DNA of 64,000 bases. Source: Kitasatospora sp. MMS16-BH015. Lineage in GTDB: Bacteria; Actinomycetota; Actinomycetes; Streptomycetales; Streptomycetaceae. The stretch is taken from positions 3,224,001-3,288,000 of the forward strand of contig NZ_CP025394.1 in NCBI RefSeq assembly GCF_002943525.1. The letters run 5' to 3'. The notes below the pieces were generated by a model. That model worked only from the letters and a program-made list of their open reading frames with translations. It did not search any database and was not told the origin of the DNA. Positions 13,724 through 22,815 of the stretch are shown here, piece by piece. Both the position numbers and the translations under genes were made by a program. The first letter of the stretch is position 1. The number at the start of each line of letters is the position of its first letter.

Positions 13724-15112
13724 TCAGGCGCGGACGGTGGCCAGCACGCTGTCACGCAGCTCCGCCATCCGAGCCGGGTCCTTCGCCTCCACGTTCAACC
13801 GCAGCAACGGTTCGGTGTTGGAGGCGCGGAGGTTGAACCACCAGTCGGGGCCGGCGACAGTCAGGCCGTCGAGGGTGTCGAGGGTGACCCCCGCCTGGCC
13901 TTCGTAGGCGGCGCGGACCTCGGCGACCTTGGCGGTCTGGTCGGTGACGGTGGAGTTGATCTCGCCGGAGGCCGCGTAGCGGTCGTACTCGGCGGTCAGT
14001 GCGGAGAGGGTGCCGTGCTGGCCGCCCAGGGCTGCCAGGACGTGCAGGGCGGCGAGCATGCCGGTGTCGGCGCGCCAGAAGTCCCGGAAGTAGTAGTGCG
14101 CGGAGTGCTCCCCGCCGAAGACGGCGTCGGTGGTGGCCATCTCCTGCTTGATGAAGGAGTGCCCCACCCGGGTCCGCACCGGCTTGCCACCCAGCTCCCG
14201 CACCACCTCCGGCACCGTCCACGAGGTGATCAGGTTGTGGATGACCGTCGGCTCCGCCTCGCCGGCGGCGCGGGCGCGGGCGATCTCGCGGGCCGCGACC
14301 AGCGCCGTGATCGCCGACGGCGAGACCGGCTCACCGCGCTCGTCCACGACGAAGCAGCGGTCCGCGTCGCCGTCGAACGCCAGCCCCAGATCCGCACCGA
14401 CCTCCCGCACCCGCGCCTGCAGATCCACCAGGTTCGCCGGGTCCAACGGGTTCGCCTCGTGGTTGGGGAACGTGCCGTCCAGCTCGAAGTACAGCGCGTC
14501 CACCTCCAGCGGCAGACCCTCGAAGACCGTCGGGACGGTGTGCCCGCCCATGCCGTTGCCCGCGTCCACCACGACCTTCAACGGCCGGATCCCCGTCAGG
14601 TCCACCAGCCCCAGCAGGTGGTCCGCGTAGCCGCGCAGCGTCTCCGCCTGCGAGAGCGAGCCGGGCTTGACGCCCTCCAGCGGCGGGACGGTGACGGTGC
14701 CGTCCGCGGCCGTCCAGGACTCGACGAGCTCGCGGATCTCGGACAGGCCGGTGTCCTGGCCGACCGGGGCCGCGCCGGCCCGGCAGAGCTTGATGCCGTT
14801 GTACTGGGCCGGGTTGTGGGAGGCGGTGAACATCGCACCGGGCAGGTCCATCGACCCGGAGGCGTAGTACAGCTGGTCGGTCGAGCAGAGCCCGATCTCG
14901 ACCACGTCCGCACCCGAGGCGGCCGCGCCCTCGGCGAACGCCCGCGACAGCGACGGCGAGGACGGGCGCATGTCGTGGCCCACCACGACCGCCGCGGCCC
15001 CGACCACCCGCACGAACGCCGCACCGAACGCCCGCGACAGGCCCTCGTCCCACTGGTCCGGGACCACGCCACGCACGTCGTACGCCTTCACCAACTGCTT
15101 CAGGTCCCGCAC
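13724..15112 (-). CDS. manB: Phosphomannomutase/phosphoglucomutase
   Basis: A 462-aa alpha-D-phosphohexomutase that interconverts mannose-6-phosphate and mannose-1-phosphate, the precursor of GDP-mannose for mannosylated glycans. The four-domain family is clear: the phosphoserine loop FTASHNPAQYNGIK near residue 100, the metal loop with FDGDADRCFVVDE near residue 245, the sugar-binding GGEHSAHYYFRDF near residue 330, and the C-terminal phosphate loop RASNTEPLLRLNVEA. The start is GTG at 15112 with GGAG upstream, giving VRDLKQLVKAYDVRG, the usual actinobacterial N-terminus. The long upstream extension is non-coding and overlaps DUF3499. Confidence 0.96.
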   Translation of the reverse strand: MRDLKQLVKAYDVRGVVPDQWDEGLSRAFGAAFVRVVGAAAVVVGHDMRPSSPSLSRAFAEGAAASGADVVEIGLCSTDQLYYASGSMDLPGAMFTASHNPAQYNGIKLCRAGAAPVGQDTGLSEIRELVESWTAADGTVTVPPLEGVKPGSLSQAETLRGYADHLLGLVDLTGIRPLKVVVDAGNGMGGHTVPTVFEGLPLEVDALYFELDGTFPNHEANPLDPANLVDLQARVREVGADLGLAFDGDADRCFVVDERGEPVSPSAITALVAAREIARARAAGEAEPTVIHNLITSWTVPEVVRELGGKPVRTRVGHSFIKQEMATTDAVFGGEHSAHYYFRDFWRADTGMLAALHVLAALGGQHGTLSALTAEYDRYAASGEINSTVTDQTAKVAEVRAAYEGQAGVTLDTLDGLTVAGPDWWFNLRASNTEPLLRLNVEAKDPARMAELRDSVLATVRA

Positions 15113-15234
15113 TACCGCTCCATCAGGTGTTGGGGGTTCGGCCCGTCGCACAGGCCCCGCATCGGACGTAGGCAGCGTACCGGGCCTGATGCGGCGGGAG
15201 GGTGAACCGCAGCTGACGGGCGGGGAGGTGAAGG

Positions 15235-15597
15235 TCAGTTGTCCGGGGAGCGCAGCACCCGCAGGTGGCCCCGGCGGCCGGCCTCGGGCTGGCCGGGCTG
15301 GGGCTGACGGGGGGTCGAGGGCTGCGGGCGGGCGGCCTCGCGGACGGCGTTGGCCAGGGCCTCGAGGTCGTCGCTGCTGCGGCGGAGCGGGCCGGCCTCG
15401 GCGGCCAGGCGGACGACCTCCCAGCCGCGGGGGGCGGTGAGGCGCTCGGCGTGCTCGGCGCACAGGTCGTAGCAGTGCGGCTCGGCGTAGGTGGCGAGCG
15501 GGCCGAGGACGGCGGTGGAGTCCGCGTAGACGTACGTCAGCGTCGCGACGGCCGGTCGGCCGCACGCGGTCCGCGAACAACGACGTACAGAGCTCAC
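15235..15597 (-). CDS. DUF3499 family protein
   Basis: A 120-aa actinobacterial protein of unknown function. Hallmarks are VRRCSRTACGRPAVATLTYVY and EPHCYDLCAEHAERL, which carry conserved cysteines and histidine arranged like a zinc ribbon. The C-terminal third is Gln/Pro/Arg-rich and variable. GTG at 15597 is preferred over further upstream starts because the family begins just before the SVRRCSR motif. It is divergently transcribed from the metallopeptidase-like gene, the conserved actinobacterial arrangement. Confidence 0.92.
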   Translation of the reverse strand: MSSVRRCSRTACGRPAVATLTYVYADSTAVLGPLATYAEPHCYDLCAEHAERLTAPRGWEVVRLAAEAGPLRRSSDDLEALANAVREAARPQPSTPRQPQPGQPEAGRRGHLRVLRSPDN

Positions 15598-15727
15598 GAG
15601 GGTGGACGGTACAGCACGGACGACCGGGCCGCGAAGACCCGGTCCCCCCGAGTGGGGTGTGTCGGCGGCGCGAGGGTGGTCGAGGTGGTCCACTTCCGGG
15701 CTCCCAAGGGCTAGGCTCGGTGGTGAC

Positions 15728-16177
15728 ATGGAGAGTTCCGCACACCGATCCCCGGCAGAGCCGCCGCTACGCCGTCGCCACCGCGACCGGCACGGCCGTG
15801 GCCTGCGCGGCCCGCTGGCGCCGCCTCAGGTGCCGATCTCGCTGACCCGGTCGGAGCTGTTCGACGACTACGTCCGGGAGTCGGTGGAGCGGCTGGAGCG
15901 CCGCTGGCCGCAGCTGGCCGAGGTCGAGTTCGCCGTGCAGGAGGTGCCCTCGCCGGAGGACGGCGAGGGCGATCCGGAGAGCGTGCCGCTGGGGCGGCTG
16001 ATCCCGGCCACGCAGGGCGGCAAGAGCCGGATCGTGGTGTACCGGCGGCCGGTCGAGATCCGCTTCAAGTCGCGGGACGACCGGGCCGCCCTGGTGCACG
16101 AGATCCTGATCGAGCAGGTGGCCGACCTCCTCGGGCTCTCGCCCGACGCGATCGACCCCCGTTTCGACGAAGAGTGA
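15728..16177 (+). CDS. Zincin-like metallopeptidase family protein, degenerate metal motif
   Basis: A 149-aa protein of the short 'metallopeptidase family' (Zincin_1-like) found next to DUF3499. The core VPISLTRSELFDDYVRESVERLERRWPQ and IVVYRRPVEIRF segments match the family. The catalytic HExxH that defines active members is not present: the corresponding helix reads VHEILIEQVADLLG, keeping His-Glu but lacking the second His. It may be a non-catalytic relative, as I believe is usual for the Streptomyces lineage. The ATG at 15728 follows a plausible -10 (TAGGCT) by about 10 bases, so the leader is very short. The N-terminal 40 residues are Arg-rich and variable. Confidence 0.85.
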   Translation: MESSAHRSPAEPPLRRRHRDRHGRGLRGPLAPPQVPISLTRSELFDDYVRESVERLERRWPQLAEVEFAVQEVPSPEDGEGDPESVPLGRLIPATQGGKSRIVVYRRPVEIRFKSRDDRAALVHEILIEQVADLLGLSPDAIDPRFDEE

Positions 16178-16216
16178 CCAGGTAGGGGTGCGGGTCGGCC
16201 GCACCCCTGGCGCGGG

Positions 16217-17908
16217 TCACCGCAGCAGGACTCCCGGGTCGGCGGCGGCCTGCGGCACCTGGACGGTGCTGTGGTCGTCGCGCAGCGCCTGGATGGTGAA
16301 CATCGGGACGTTGTTGGTGGTGATCGCGAGCATCCGGGCCGCCACCACCGGGCCGCCGGAGAGGGTCTCCACGGTGAGGCCGTAGCTGCCGTTCAGTCCG
16401 TTCGGCTCGGGGCTCGGCAGGCTGACGGTGGCTCCGGCCGGGATCGGGAGCTCCTTGGTGGCCGGGGTGCCGCCGTTGATGCCCGCCGAGGCGGTGATCC
16501 GGACCTTGGCGGCCTCGCCGGCGGAGGTGAGGTAGAGCGTGCCGGAGCCGCCGCCCCGGTTGTCGGCCACCGAGGCGCGCTGGCCGACCGGCGCGGAGCC
16601 GGAGACCCAGGCCACGTCGGACTTGCCGTTCTGGCTGCGGTCGATCCGCAGGCCGGCCACGATCGGGGTCTGGTGCGCCGGGTCGCTCGGGGTGAGCCGG
16701 AGTGCGCCGACCTCGCCCCGGGTGACCTGGCCCAGGTCGACCGCGCTGACCATGCCGGACTTCACGTGGATGCTCTCGTGCCCGGCCGGGGTGAACCAGC
16801 CGTTCTTGCCGGAGACCTGGATCTTGAGGTCGGCGTCGTCGTCTCCGGGCGCGGCCACCACCAGGTGGGCGTTGGTGGCGTCGGCGGGCAGACCGGGCAG
16901 CACCGCCGTGGGCGCCGGCTCGACGGAGGCGGGCAGCCAGTCGGCGCCCTTGGTGCCGTCGGTGGTGTGCAGGCCCGCGCCGACCCGGCCGTTGCGGACC
17001 ACGGCGTGCACGGTGAGGTCCTTGACGCCCGGGGCGAGCGTCTTGAGCCGGATCGCCTGCGAGGTGCCGGGGGCCAGCGTGATGCCGTTGGCCGCGTCCA
17101 CGTCGATCGGGCCCTTGTCGCCGTACAGCTTGAGGTCGACCACGGCGCCGGTGCTCTCGGCGTTGACCAGGCTGACGTAGTCGACCCGGTCGCCGTCGGT
17201 GCTCGCGCCGGCGAACCAGAAGCTGGTGCCGGCCGGGGTGCAGGTCAGCCCGGACATCCCGGTGCCGGCCTGGTCGGTGACGATGCTGGTCTGGCCGACC
17301 GTGAAGCCCGGGGCGTAGCCGCCGGTGGCCACGGCCGCCGTGCCCGGGGCCTGGTCGGCCCCGGCCGCCTGGCCGATGGCCGGCACGCCGGGCTTGACCA
17401 GCAGCGCGCGGGCGCCGGGCGGCACCTGGGCCGCCGGGGCGCCGCTGCCGCTCGGGGCGGGCGCGGGGTTGGCGGGCTGGGCCGGGGGCGGCGCCACGTC
17501 GGCGAGCACGGCGCTGCCGCCGGTGGCCTTGGCCCCGACCGGGCTGTAGAGCGTGTAGGCGGTGCTGCCGGTCAGGCCGTGGATCGGCTGCGGGCAGACC
17601 GCGGCCACCCGCTCGACCTGGGTGGTGGTGACGGCCCCGCCGGTGGCCGCGGCGGCCGGGGCCACCGGCGGGCGCAGCTCGGCGATGCCGAACACCACGG
17701 CCAGCACGGCCGCCGCGGCGAGCAGCGACTGGGTGGTGCGGGTGACGCCCCCGGGCAGCGTGCGGCCCCCGGCGGGCGCGGCGCCGCCGGACGCGGTGGC
17801 GTCACCGGGCTCGCCGTACCCGGCGCCGCCCTCGGCCGGGGCGCCCGAACCTGAGCGCTTGAGCTGGGGTGCCTTGAGCTTGGGCGCCTTGATGCTGGGC
17901 TTCTTCAT
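16217..17908 (-). CDS. DUF5719 family membrane-anchored protein
   Basis: A 563-aa protein with a Lys/Ala/Pro-rich cytoplasmic N-terminus (KKPSIKAPKLKAPQLKRS), one membrane helix near residues 60-80 (QSLLAAAAVLAVVFGIAEL), an Ala/Pro linker and a long extracellular beta-rich region. It matches DUF5719, encoded immediately downstream of the large glycosyltransferase in Streptomyces. Only 3 bp separate it from that gene's stop, so they are one operon. It may serve the glycosyltransferase in surface glycan assembly, which is inferred from context only. Confidence 0.88.
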   Translation of the reverse strand: MKKPSIKAPKLKAPQLKRSGSGAPAEGGAGYGEPGDATASGGAAPAGGRTLPGGVTRTTQSLLAAAAVLAVVFGIAELRPPVAPAAAATGGAVTTTQVERVAAVCPQPIHGLTGSTAYTLYSPVGAKATGGSAVLADVAPPPAQPANPAPAPSGSGAPAAQVPPGARALLVKPGVPAIGQAAGADQAPGTAAVATGGYAPGFTVGQTSIVTDQAGTGMSGLTCTPAGTSFWFAGASTDGDRVDYVSLVNAESTGAVVDLKLYGDKGPIDVDAANGITLAPGTSQAIRLKTLAPGVKDLTVHAVVRNGRVGAGLHTTDGTKGADWLPASVEPAPTAVLPGLPADATNAHLVVAAPGDDDADLKIQVSGKNGWFTPAGHESIHVKSGMVSAVDLGQVTRGEVGALRLTPSDPAHQTPIVAGLRIDRSQNGKSDVAWVSGSAPVGQRASVADNRGGGSGTLYLTSAGEAAKVRITASAGINGGTPATKELPIPAGATVSLPSPEPNGLNGSYGLTVETLSGGPVVAARMLAITTNNVPMFTIQALRDDHSTVQVPQAAADPGVLLR

Positions 17909-17911
17909 GGG

Positions 17912-20900
17912 TCAGTGCCCCGTTCCGTGGTGGTGCGGGTGACCGCCGGTGCCGTACGGGTCCTCGGGGTCCTGCGTCGGGTCGTAACCGGGGGCGTAGC
18001 CCGGCTGCTGCTCGTAGCCCTGCGGCTGCTGCTCGTACGGGGACTGCTCGTACGGCTGCTGGCCGGGCACCCAGGCCTGCTGCTGGTGCTCGGGGGCCGG
18101 GTAGCCGGAGTACGGGTCGTAGTACTGGCCGGGCTGCGGGGCCTGCGCGTACGGGTCGCCGTACTGCTGCGGCTCGGCGTAGGCCTGCTGGGCGTACGGG
18201 TCGCCGTACTGCTCGGCGTACGGCTGCTCGCCGTACGGGTCGCCGTACTGCTGCTCCGCGTAGGGGGCGCCGGCCGGCTGGGGGGTCGGGTACTCGGCGT
18301 AGCCCTGGTCCGGGCCGGGGTGGCCGGGCTCGGGCTCGGTGCCGGTCTGGGCCGGCACGGCGGCGTAGACGCCGGTGGCCTCCTCGCCGGTCTCGCCCTC
18401 GCCGCGCTCGGCCATCCGGCGGGCCCGGCGGCTGCCGGGCACCGGGGCCTGGGCCTGCGCCTGGGCGGCCAGTGCGGCGGCGGCGACCACGTCCTCGGGG
18501 AGGTCGTCGTCGTTGTGGTTGCGCCGGCCGGGCAGGGCAAGCACCAGCACGGTGAGGCCGAGCAGCAGTTGGGCGGCGATCCACCCGCTGTGCAGCAGGT
18601 CGGTGCTGCGGGTGACCTCCAGCTTGCCGCCGCCGGCCGGCAGGGCGAAGCCCTGGGCCCAGCCGTCCACCGGGTCGGTGGCCGTCAGCGGGGTGCCGTC
18701 CAGGGTGGCCTGCCAGGAGCTGTCCGCGCTCTCGGCCAGCCGCAGCACCCGGCCGGCCGGGCCGGCCGGGATGTCCACGTAGATGTCGTGCGCCCCGGCG
18801 GCCACCGGCACCGGCTGGCCCTTGCCGCCGGTGATCACGGCCCGGGCGACGGGGGCGCCGCTGACCTGCCAGAGGGCGGCGCCGCCCTCCTGGTTGAGCT
18901 TGGTGAGGCCCGGGGTGGTGTCGAGCACGTCCCGCACCTTGGCGATCATCGGGTCCTTGACCTCGACGTAGCCCACGCCGTACCCGGCCAGCGCCTTGGC
19001 CTGCTCGCCGCCGGAGCCCGCGAGCAGCCCGCCGACCAGCTTGGTCAGCCCGGCCTGGGCCGGGTCGGAGCTGTCCACGGTGCCCTCGGCCTGGCCGAGC
19101 GTCAGACCGGCGCCCCGGACCAGGGCGAAGCGCACGTCGGTGGCGCCGGCGTCGCCGGTGAGCACCAGGGTGCGGGGGCGGGAGACGGTGTCGGCCTCGG
19201 CGGCGACGAAGGCGGGCACCTGGGCCTCGGTGGAGCGGCCCAGCGGGCCGGCCGCCCCGGTGACGGCCCACCAGACGGCGGTGCCGAACGGGGCCAGCAC
19301 GGCCCCGGCCACGATCACGGCGGCCACCGGCTGGCGCCAGCCGAAGGAGATCCCGGCGACGCGGGCGTTGGCGCCGTCGGCGCCGATCGCCGCGGCAGCG
19401 AGCAGCGCGACACCGGCCAGCAGGGTGGCCGGGCCGGCCCAGGCGGGCTCGGCCGGGCCGCCGGAGGCGGGGGTGACGGCGGTGCCGGCCACGGCCACCG
19501 CGAAGAGCAGGCCGGCCCCGGCGGCGCCCCAGGCGGCGAGCACCGCGCGGCGGCGGTCGGCGCGCAGCAGCGCGGCGAGCGCGGCCAGCACCACGCCGGC
19601 GGAGAGCCAGACCGGCGGCACCCCGGCGCCGCCGGGGTTGACCAGCACCAGGCCGGCGGCGGTGGCGGGCGAGCCGGTCAGGCCGGGCAGCCCGGCCTCC
19701 AGCAGCAGTCGGGAGGGGTGGGAGAGCACGCCCAGCGACCAGGGGGCGAGCACCAGCACGGGCACCCCGAGGATCACCAGCACGCGCAGGCCGAGCAGCC
19801 GGACGGCCTCGGCGCCGGAGCCGAAGGCCCCGCCACGCAGCACCGCGTGGGCCAGCGCGGCCAGCGAGAGCGGCACCGCGATGGCCCAGGTGAGCGGCAC
19901 GAACGCGGTACAGACGGTGAGCATCAGCACGGTCATCCAGGTGGACCGCCAGCCGGGGCGGCCGCCCCGGGCGGCGGTCTCGGCGCGGATGCCGAGGCCG
20001 GCGGTGACCGCGGCGGCGCGGGCCAGCGGCGGCAGCAGCACGGCCAGCACCAGGGTGCCGATCCGGCCCTGGGCGAGCGCGCCGGCGGTGGCGGGCAGCA
20101 GCGCGTACGCGGCGCTGGCCCAGGCGCGGACCAGCTTGGACTCGATCAGCGGCCGGGAGACCAGGTAGGCGCTGACGGCCGCGAGCGGCACGGCGAGCAC
20201 CACCAGCAGGGTGACGGCGAGGTCGGCGTGGCCGAGCAGCACGCTGGAGAGCACGGCGAGCACGGCCAGGTACGGCGGGGAGCCGGCGGTGGAGCCGGTG
20301 CCGACGGGGTGCCAGCCCTCGGCGTACATCCGCCAGAGGCCGGAGGCGCCCTCGGAGGCGGGCAGCAGCGCGCCGCCGAGCAGGTCGCCGCTACCGAGCA
20401 GGCCGCGGCAGGCGAACAGGGCGAAGACCAGCAGGGCGGTGAAGAGCAGCGGGGCCGGGCGCCGGGCGAGCTTCTTGAGCAGTGCGAACTGCTCGATCAC
20501 CAGGTCGTCGGCGTCCTCGTCGCCGGGGCCGGACTCGGCGGTGCCGTGCCGGCCGGCGCCGGATTCGTCGCCCCCGCCGCCGATGCCGAGGGAGCTGACG
20601 GCCTGTTCGACCGCGAGCCGGGCGGTGGCGCCGGGGGCGGGGAAGAGCGAGCGGTCGTCGAGCGGGTCGCCGCTGCGGGTGCGGGCCCGGCGCTTGCGGG
20701 CGGCCAGGATCCGGGGCAGCCGGACGAGTTCGTGGCCGAGGCCGGCCAGCTCGTCGAAGGCCCGGCGCGGGTCCTTGCCGACCAGGTCGGCGATCACCCG
20801 GAAGACGGTGCCGAACACCAGCCGGAGCAGGACGTAGGGGAAGAGCGAGCCCTTGGAGTTGGCGAGCAGGGTGAAGACGGCGCCGGCCTTGTCCACCCGG

Positions 20901-21805
20901 TGCGGGTGCGTGGTGCCGGTGTCGATCGAGCGGCGCTCGCGGCTGGCCGCCTCGGCGTGCCGGAGCACGGCGTCGGGGGCGACCACCACGCGGTGGCCGG
21001 CGGCGTTGACCCGCCAGCAGAAGTCGGTGTCGTCGCGCATCAGCGGGAGCGCCTGGTCGAAGCCGCCGAGCTCCTCGAACACGTCCCGGCGCACCAGCAT
21101 GCCCGCGGTGGAGACGGCGAGCACCGGCCGCACCTGGTCGTGCTGGCCCTGGTCCTGCTCGCGGCGGTCCAGACCCGTCCAGCGCCGGCCGGAGCGGGCG
21201 ATCGTCACGCCGACCTCGAGGAGCTGGCGGCGGTCGTACCAGCTGCGCAGCTTGGGGCCGATCACGGCGGCGCTCGGGGTGGTGTCGGCCACCTGGAGCA
21301 GCCGGCGCAGCGCGTCGGTCTGCGGTTCGCAGTCGTCGTGCAGCAGCCAGAGCCACTCGACCGGCCGGGTCTCGCGCGGGCCGCTGCGGCCGAGTTCGTC
21401 CTCGGCGCCGAGCGGGTCGCCGAAGTCGTCCCAGCCGCCGGTGACCGGGTCGTAGCCCGAGGGGTCCAGGCTGTACGGGAGGTCCTCGGGCCGCAGCGGG
21501 GGGGCGCTTTGCACGGCCTGGCCCACCGCGTTGCCGAAGCCGGCCCGGCGGCCGAGCACCAGCGGGCCGCTCTCCGGCAACCAGTCGCCGAGGGTGTCCC
21601 GGAGCAGCTGGGGGGAGGTGTCGGTGGAGCCGGTGTCGACGGCGAGGATGCGCTGCACCTGGCGGTCCTGGCCGAGCAGGCCGGCCAGGGCCTGCGGCAG
21701 CCAGCGGGCGCCGTCGTGGGAGACGATCACCGCGGTGACCAGGTGGCGCGGGTAGGCGGGAGGCCTGGCGGCGGCGAAGCCGCTCTGGTGGCTGTGGACA
21801 GTCAT
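17912..21805 (-). CDS. Large membrane glycosyltransferase (GT2 domain plus multi-TM region)
   Basis: A 1297-aa protein. The N-terminal GT-A domain of family 2 spans about residues 20-320 (TAVIVSHDGARWLPQAL, VDTGSTDTS, and the nucleotide-sugar metal site WLLHDDCEPQ). A very long polytopic region with about 12-14 hydrophobic helices runs to around residue 900, then an extracellular-type domain, a last helix near residue 1115 (LLLGLTVLVLAL) and a cytoplasmic tail. The tail of about 110 residues is Tyr/Gln/Pro-rich (repeated YGDPY, PYAEQ) and ends in a His cluster. ATG at 21805 (MTVHSHQSG) is preferred because the upstream extension is intergenic. Likely role: polymerising or transferring a surface glycan, with DUF5719 as partner. 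Confidence 0.9.
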   Translation of the reverse strand: MTVHSHQSGFAAARPPAYPRHLVTAVIVSHDGARWLPQALAGLLGQDRQVQRILAVDTGSTDTSPQLLRDTLGDWLPESGPLVLGRRAGFGNAVGQAVQSAPPLRPEDLPYSLDPSGYDPVTGGWDDFGDPLGAEDELGRSGPRETRPVEWLWLLHDDCEPQTDALRRLLQVADTTPSAAVIGPKLRSWYDRRQLLEVGVTIARSGRRWTGLDRREQDQGQHDQVRPVLAVSTAGMLVRRDVFEELGGFDQALPLMRDDTDFCWRVNAAGHRVVVAPDAVLRHAEAASRERRSIDTGTTHPHRVDKAGAVFTLLANSKGSLFPYVLLRLVFGTVFRVIADLVGKDPRRAFDELAGLGHELVRLPRILAARKRRARTRSGDPLDDRSLFPAPGATARLAVEQAVSSLGIGGGGDESGAGRHGTAESGPGDEDADDLVIEQFALLKKLARRPAPLLFTALLVFALFACRGLLGSGDLLGGALLPASEGASGLWRMYAEGWHPVGTGSTAGSPPYLAVLAVLSSVLLGHADLAVTLLVVLAVPLAAVSAYLVSRPLIESKLVRAWASAAYALLPATAGALAQGRIGTLVLAVLLPPLARAAAVTAGLGIRAETAARGGRPGWRSTWMTVLMLTVCTAFVPLTWAIAVPLSLAALAHAVLRGGAFGSGAEAVRLLGLRVLVILGVPVLVLAPWSLGVLSHPSRLLLEAGLPGLTGSPATAAGLVLVNPGGAGVPPVWLSAGVVLAALAALLRADRRRAVLAAWGAAGAGLLFAVAVAGTAVTPASGGPAEPAWAGPATLLAGVALLAAAAIGADGANARVAGISFGWRQPVAAVIVAGAVLAPFGTAVWWAVTGAAGPLGRSTEAQVPAFVAAEADTVSRPRTLVLTGDAGATDVRFALVRGAGLTLGQAEGTVDSSDPAQAGLTKLVGGLLAGSGGEQAKALAGYGVGYVEVKDPMIAKVRDVLDTTPGLTKLNQEGGAALWQVSGAPVARAVITGGKGQPVPVAAGAHDIYVDIPAGPAGRVLRLAESADSSWQATLDGTPLTATDPVDGWAQGFALPAGGGKLEVTRSTDLLHSGWIAAQLLLGLTVLVLALPGRRNHNDDDLPEDVVAAAALAAQAQAQAPVPGSRRARRMAERGEGETGEEATGVYAAVPAQTGTEPEPGHPGPDQGYAEYPTPQPAGAPYAEQQYGDPYGEQPYAEQYGDPYAQQAYAEPQQYGDPYAQAPQPGQYYDPYSGYPAPEHQQQAWVPGQQPYEQSPYEQQPQGYEQQPGYAPGYDPTQDPEDPYGTGGHPHHHGTGH

Positions 21806-22023
21806 CGAGTGCGCAGGCCCCAGTGTTCGGTGGATGCAGCTTCCGGCGGCCGAGGTGCGGTGCCGCATCGGGGGATGCGATCGGGCATCTGGCTGGCGCA
21901 CCACACTAACGGCTCCCGGTGCGGCCGTTGCCCTCGGGCCGCTGCGTGCAGCGGCGGATCCGGGCCCGGGCGGGAGTGGATCGTGCGCGCGGAATATGTC
22001 GGAATGGTGCCGGGAATGCGAAA

Positions 22024-22052
22024 GCGCCCCACCATTCCTCATGGTGAGGCGC
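22024..22052 (-). terminator. Intrinsic terminator of whiB
   Basis: 12-nt arms (22024-22035 and 22041-22052, one C-A mismatch) with a 5-nt loop. On the minus strand the stem is followed by CTTTCG. It lies about 60 bp downstream of the whiB stop. The remaining 21806-22023 between whiB and the glycosyltransferase shows nothing else that I can identify. Confidence 0.7.
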
Positions 22053-22110
22053 TGAAGTGCGCGGGCCGGAGCCCGGAGTGCGGCCGGTGCGCTGTCCGTA
22101 CGGACGACGC

Positions 22111-22383
22111 TCAGACGGCGCTCTTCTTGAGCCGACGACGCTCGCGCTCGGAGAGACCGCCCCAGATACCGAAGCGCTCGTCGTTGGCGAGGGCGTACTC
22201 GAGGCACTCGGAACGGACCTCACAGGCGAGGCAGACCTTCTTGGCCTCGCGGGTGGAGCCGCCCTTCTCGGGGAAGAAGGACTCCGGGTCGGTCTGGGCG
22301 CACAGCGCGCGCTCCTGCCAACCGAGCTCTTCCTCTTCCTCCTCGATGCCCTCACCGATCAACAGCTCAAAGAGCTCGCTCAT
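22111..22383 (-). CDS. whiB: WhiB sporulation regulator (iron-sulfur WhiB-like protein)
   Basis: A 90-aa 4Fe-4S protein controlling sporulation septation together with WhiA; in mycobacteria the orthologue is WhiB2. Four cluster cysteines are at residues 28, 51, 54 and 60 (C...CxxC...C). The WhiB turn FGIWGGL is at 71-77, followed by a basic DNA-contacting tail (SERERRRLKK). The acidic run EEEEEE at 14-19 is slightly longer than in S. coelicolor WhiB. The ribosome site AGAGGAGG precedes ATG 22383. Position beside fbiA/fbiB and DUF3499/manB matches the M. tuberculosis whiB2 neighbourhood. Confidence 0.96.
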   Translation of the reverse strand: MSELFELLIGEGIEEEEEELGWQERALCAQTDPESFFPEKGGSTREAKKVCLACEVRSECLEYALANDERFGIWGGLSERERRRLKKSAV

Positions 22384-22454
22384 TTGGCGCGCCTCCTCTG
22401 CCCCTTGTGGCGTCCCCGTGGTGTTGCCGTTGCCTGGAGCGGCGGAACGACACG

Positions 22455-22490
22455 AGTGAAATTACATGTGCGTCACTCTGGCCCAGTCAA
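22455..22490 (-). promoter_or_regulatory. whiB promoter with overlapping AGTGA/TCACT inverted repeat
   Basis: On the minus strand TTGACT (22485-22490), an 18-bp spacer and TGTAAT (22461-22466) form a good promoter about 80 bp upstream of whiB. It is overlapped by the inverted pair AGTGA (22455-22459) and TCACT (22473-22477), spaced 13 bp. This resembles the BldD recognition element (AGTGA, variable spacer, TCACC). BldD is known to repress whiB in Streptomyces, so this is a candidate operator. Confidence 0.5.
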
Positions 22491-22752
22491 GCCGAGCTCT
22501 GGTATTGGGCCGAGGATTCACTCCCCGGCACCAAGGCGCTACGATAAGTGTACATATCCGGACATTCGGAACTTCCCGCATCTTCAGCCCGAATCGGACG
22601 CAATCGCCCACAAACACCCACCGGCTGACTAGCAGTCAACACGGGTCACCGCCGGCCTGACCACCCCCCGAACGGGGGGACGCGGTGGAGCGGTGGCCCG
22701 GTTGCCGGGTCCTTGGGCTGCCTTCCCGGCGATTTTCGCATCGAAACCTAGA

Positions 22753-22768
22753 GGGTGATTTATCACCC
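22753..22768. promoter_or_regulatory. Inverted repeat GGGTGA-TTTA-TCACCC
   Basis: Perfect 6-bp arms with a 4-bp A/T spacer, about 50 bp upstream of the -35 of the cysteine-leader promoter. Its small size, A/T centre and lack of following T-run fit a protein-binding operator better than a terminator. The binding protein is unknown. Confidence 0.4.
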
Positions 22769-22815
22769 CATCAGGTAGTTCCGGTGTGATCTGCCCCGAA
22801 TGTCCGGAACGACGC

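Noticed and set aside
17915..22459. 1514-aa plus-strand open frame opposite the glycosyltransferase
   Set aside because: Low-complexity Gly/Ala/His/Gln composition typical of the antisense frame of high-GC Streptomyces genes; the minus strand has clear GT2 motifs and membrane helices.
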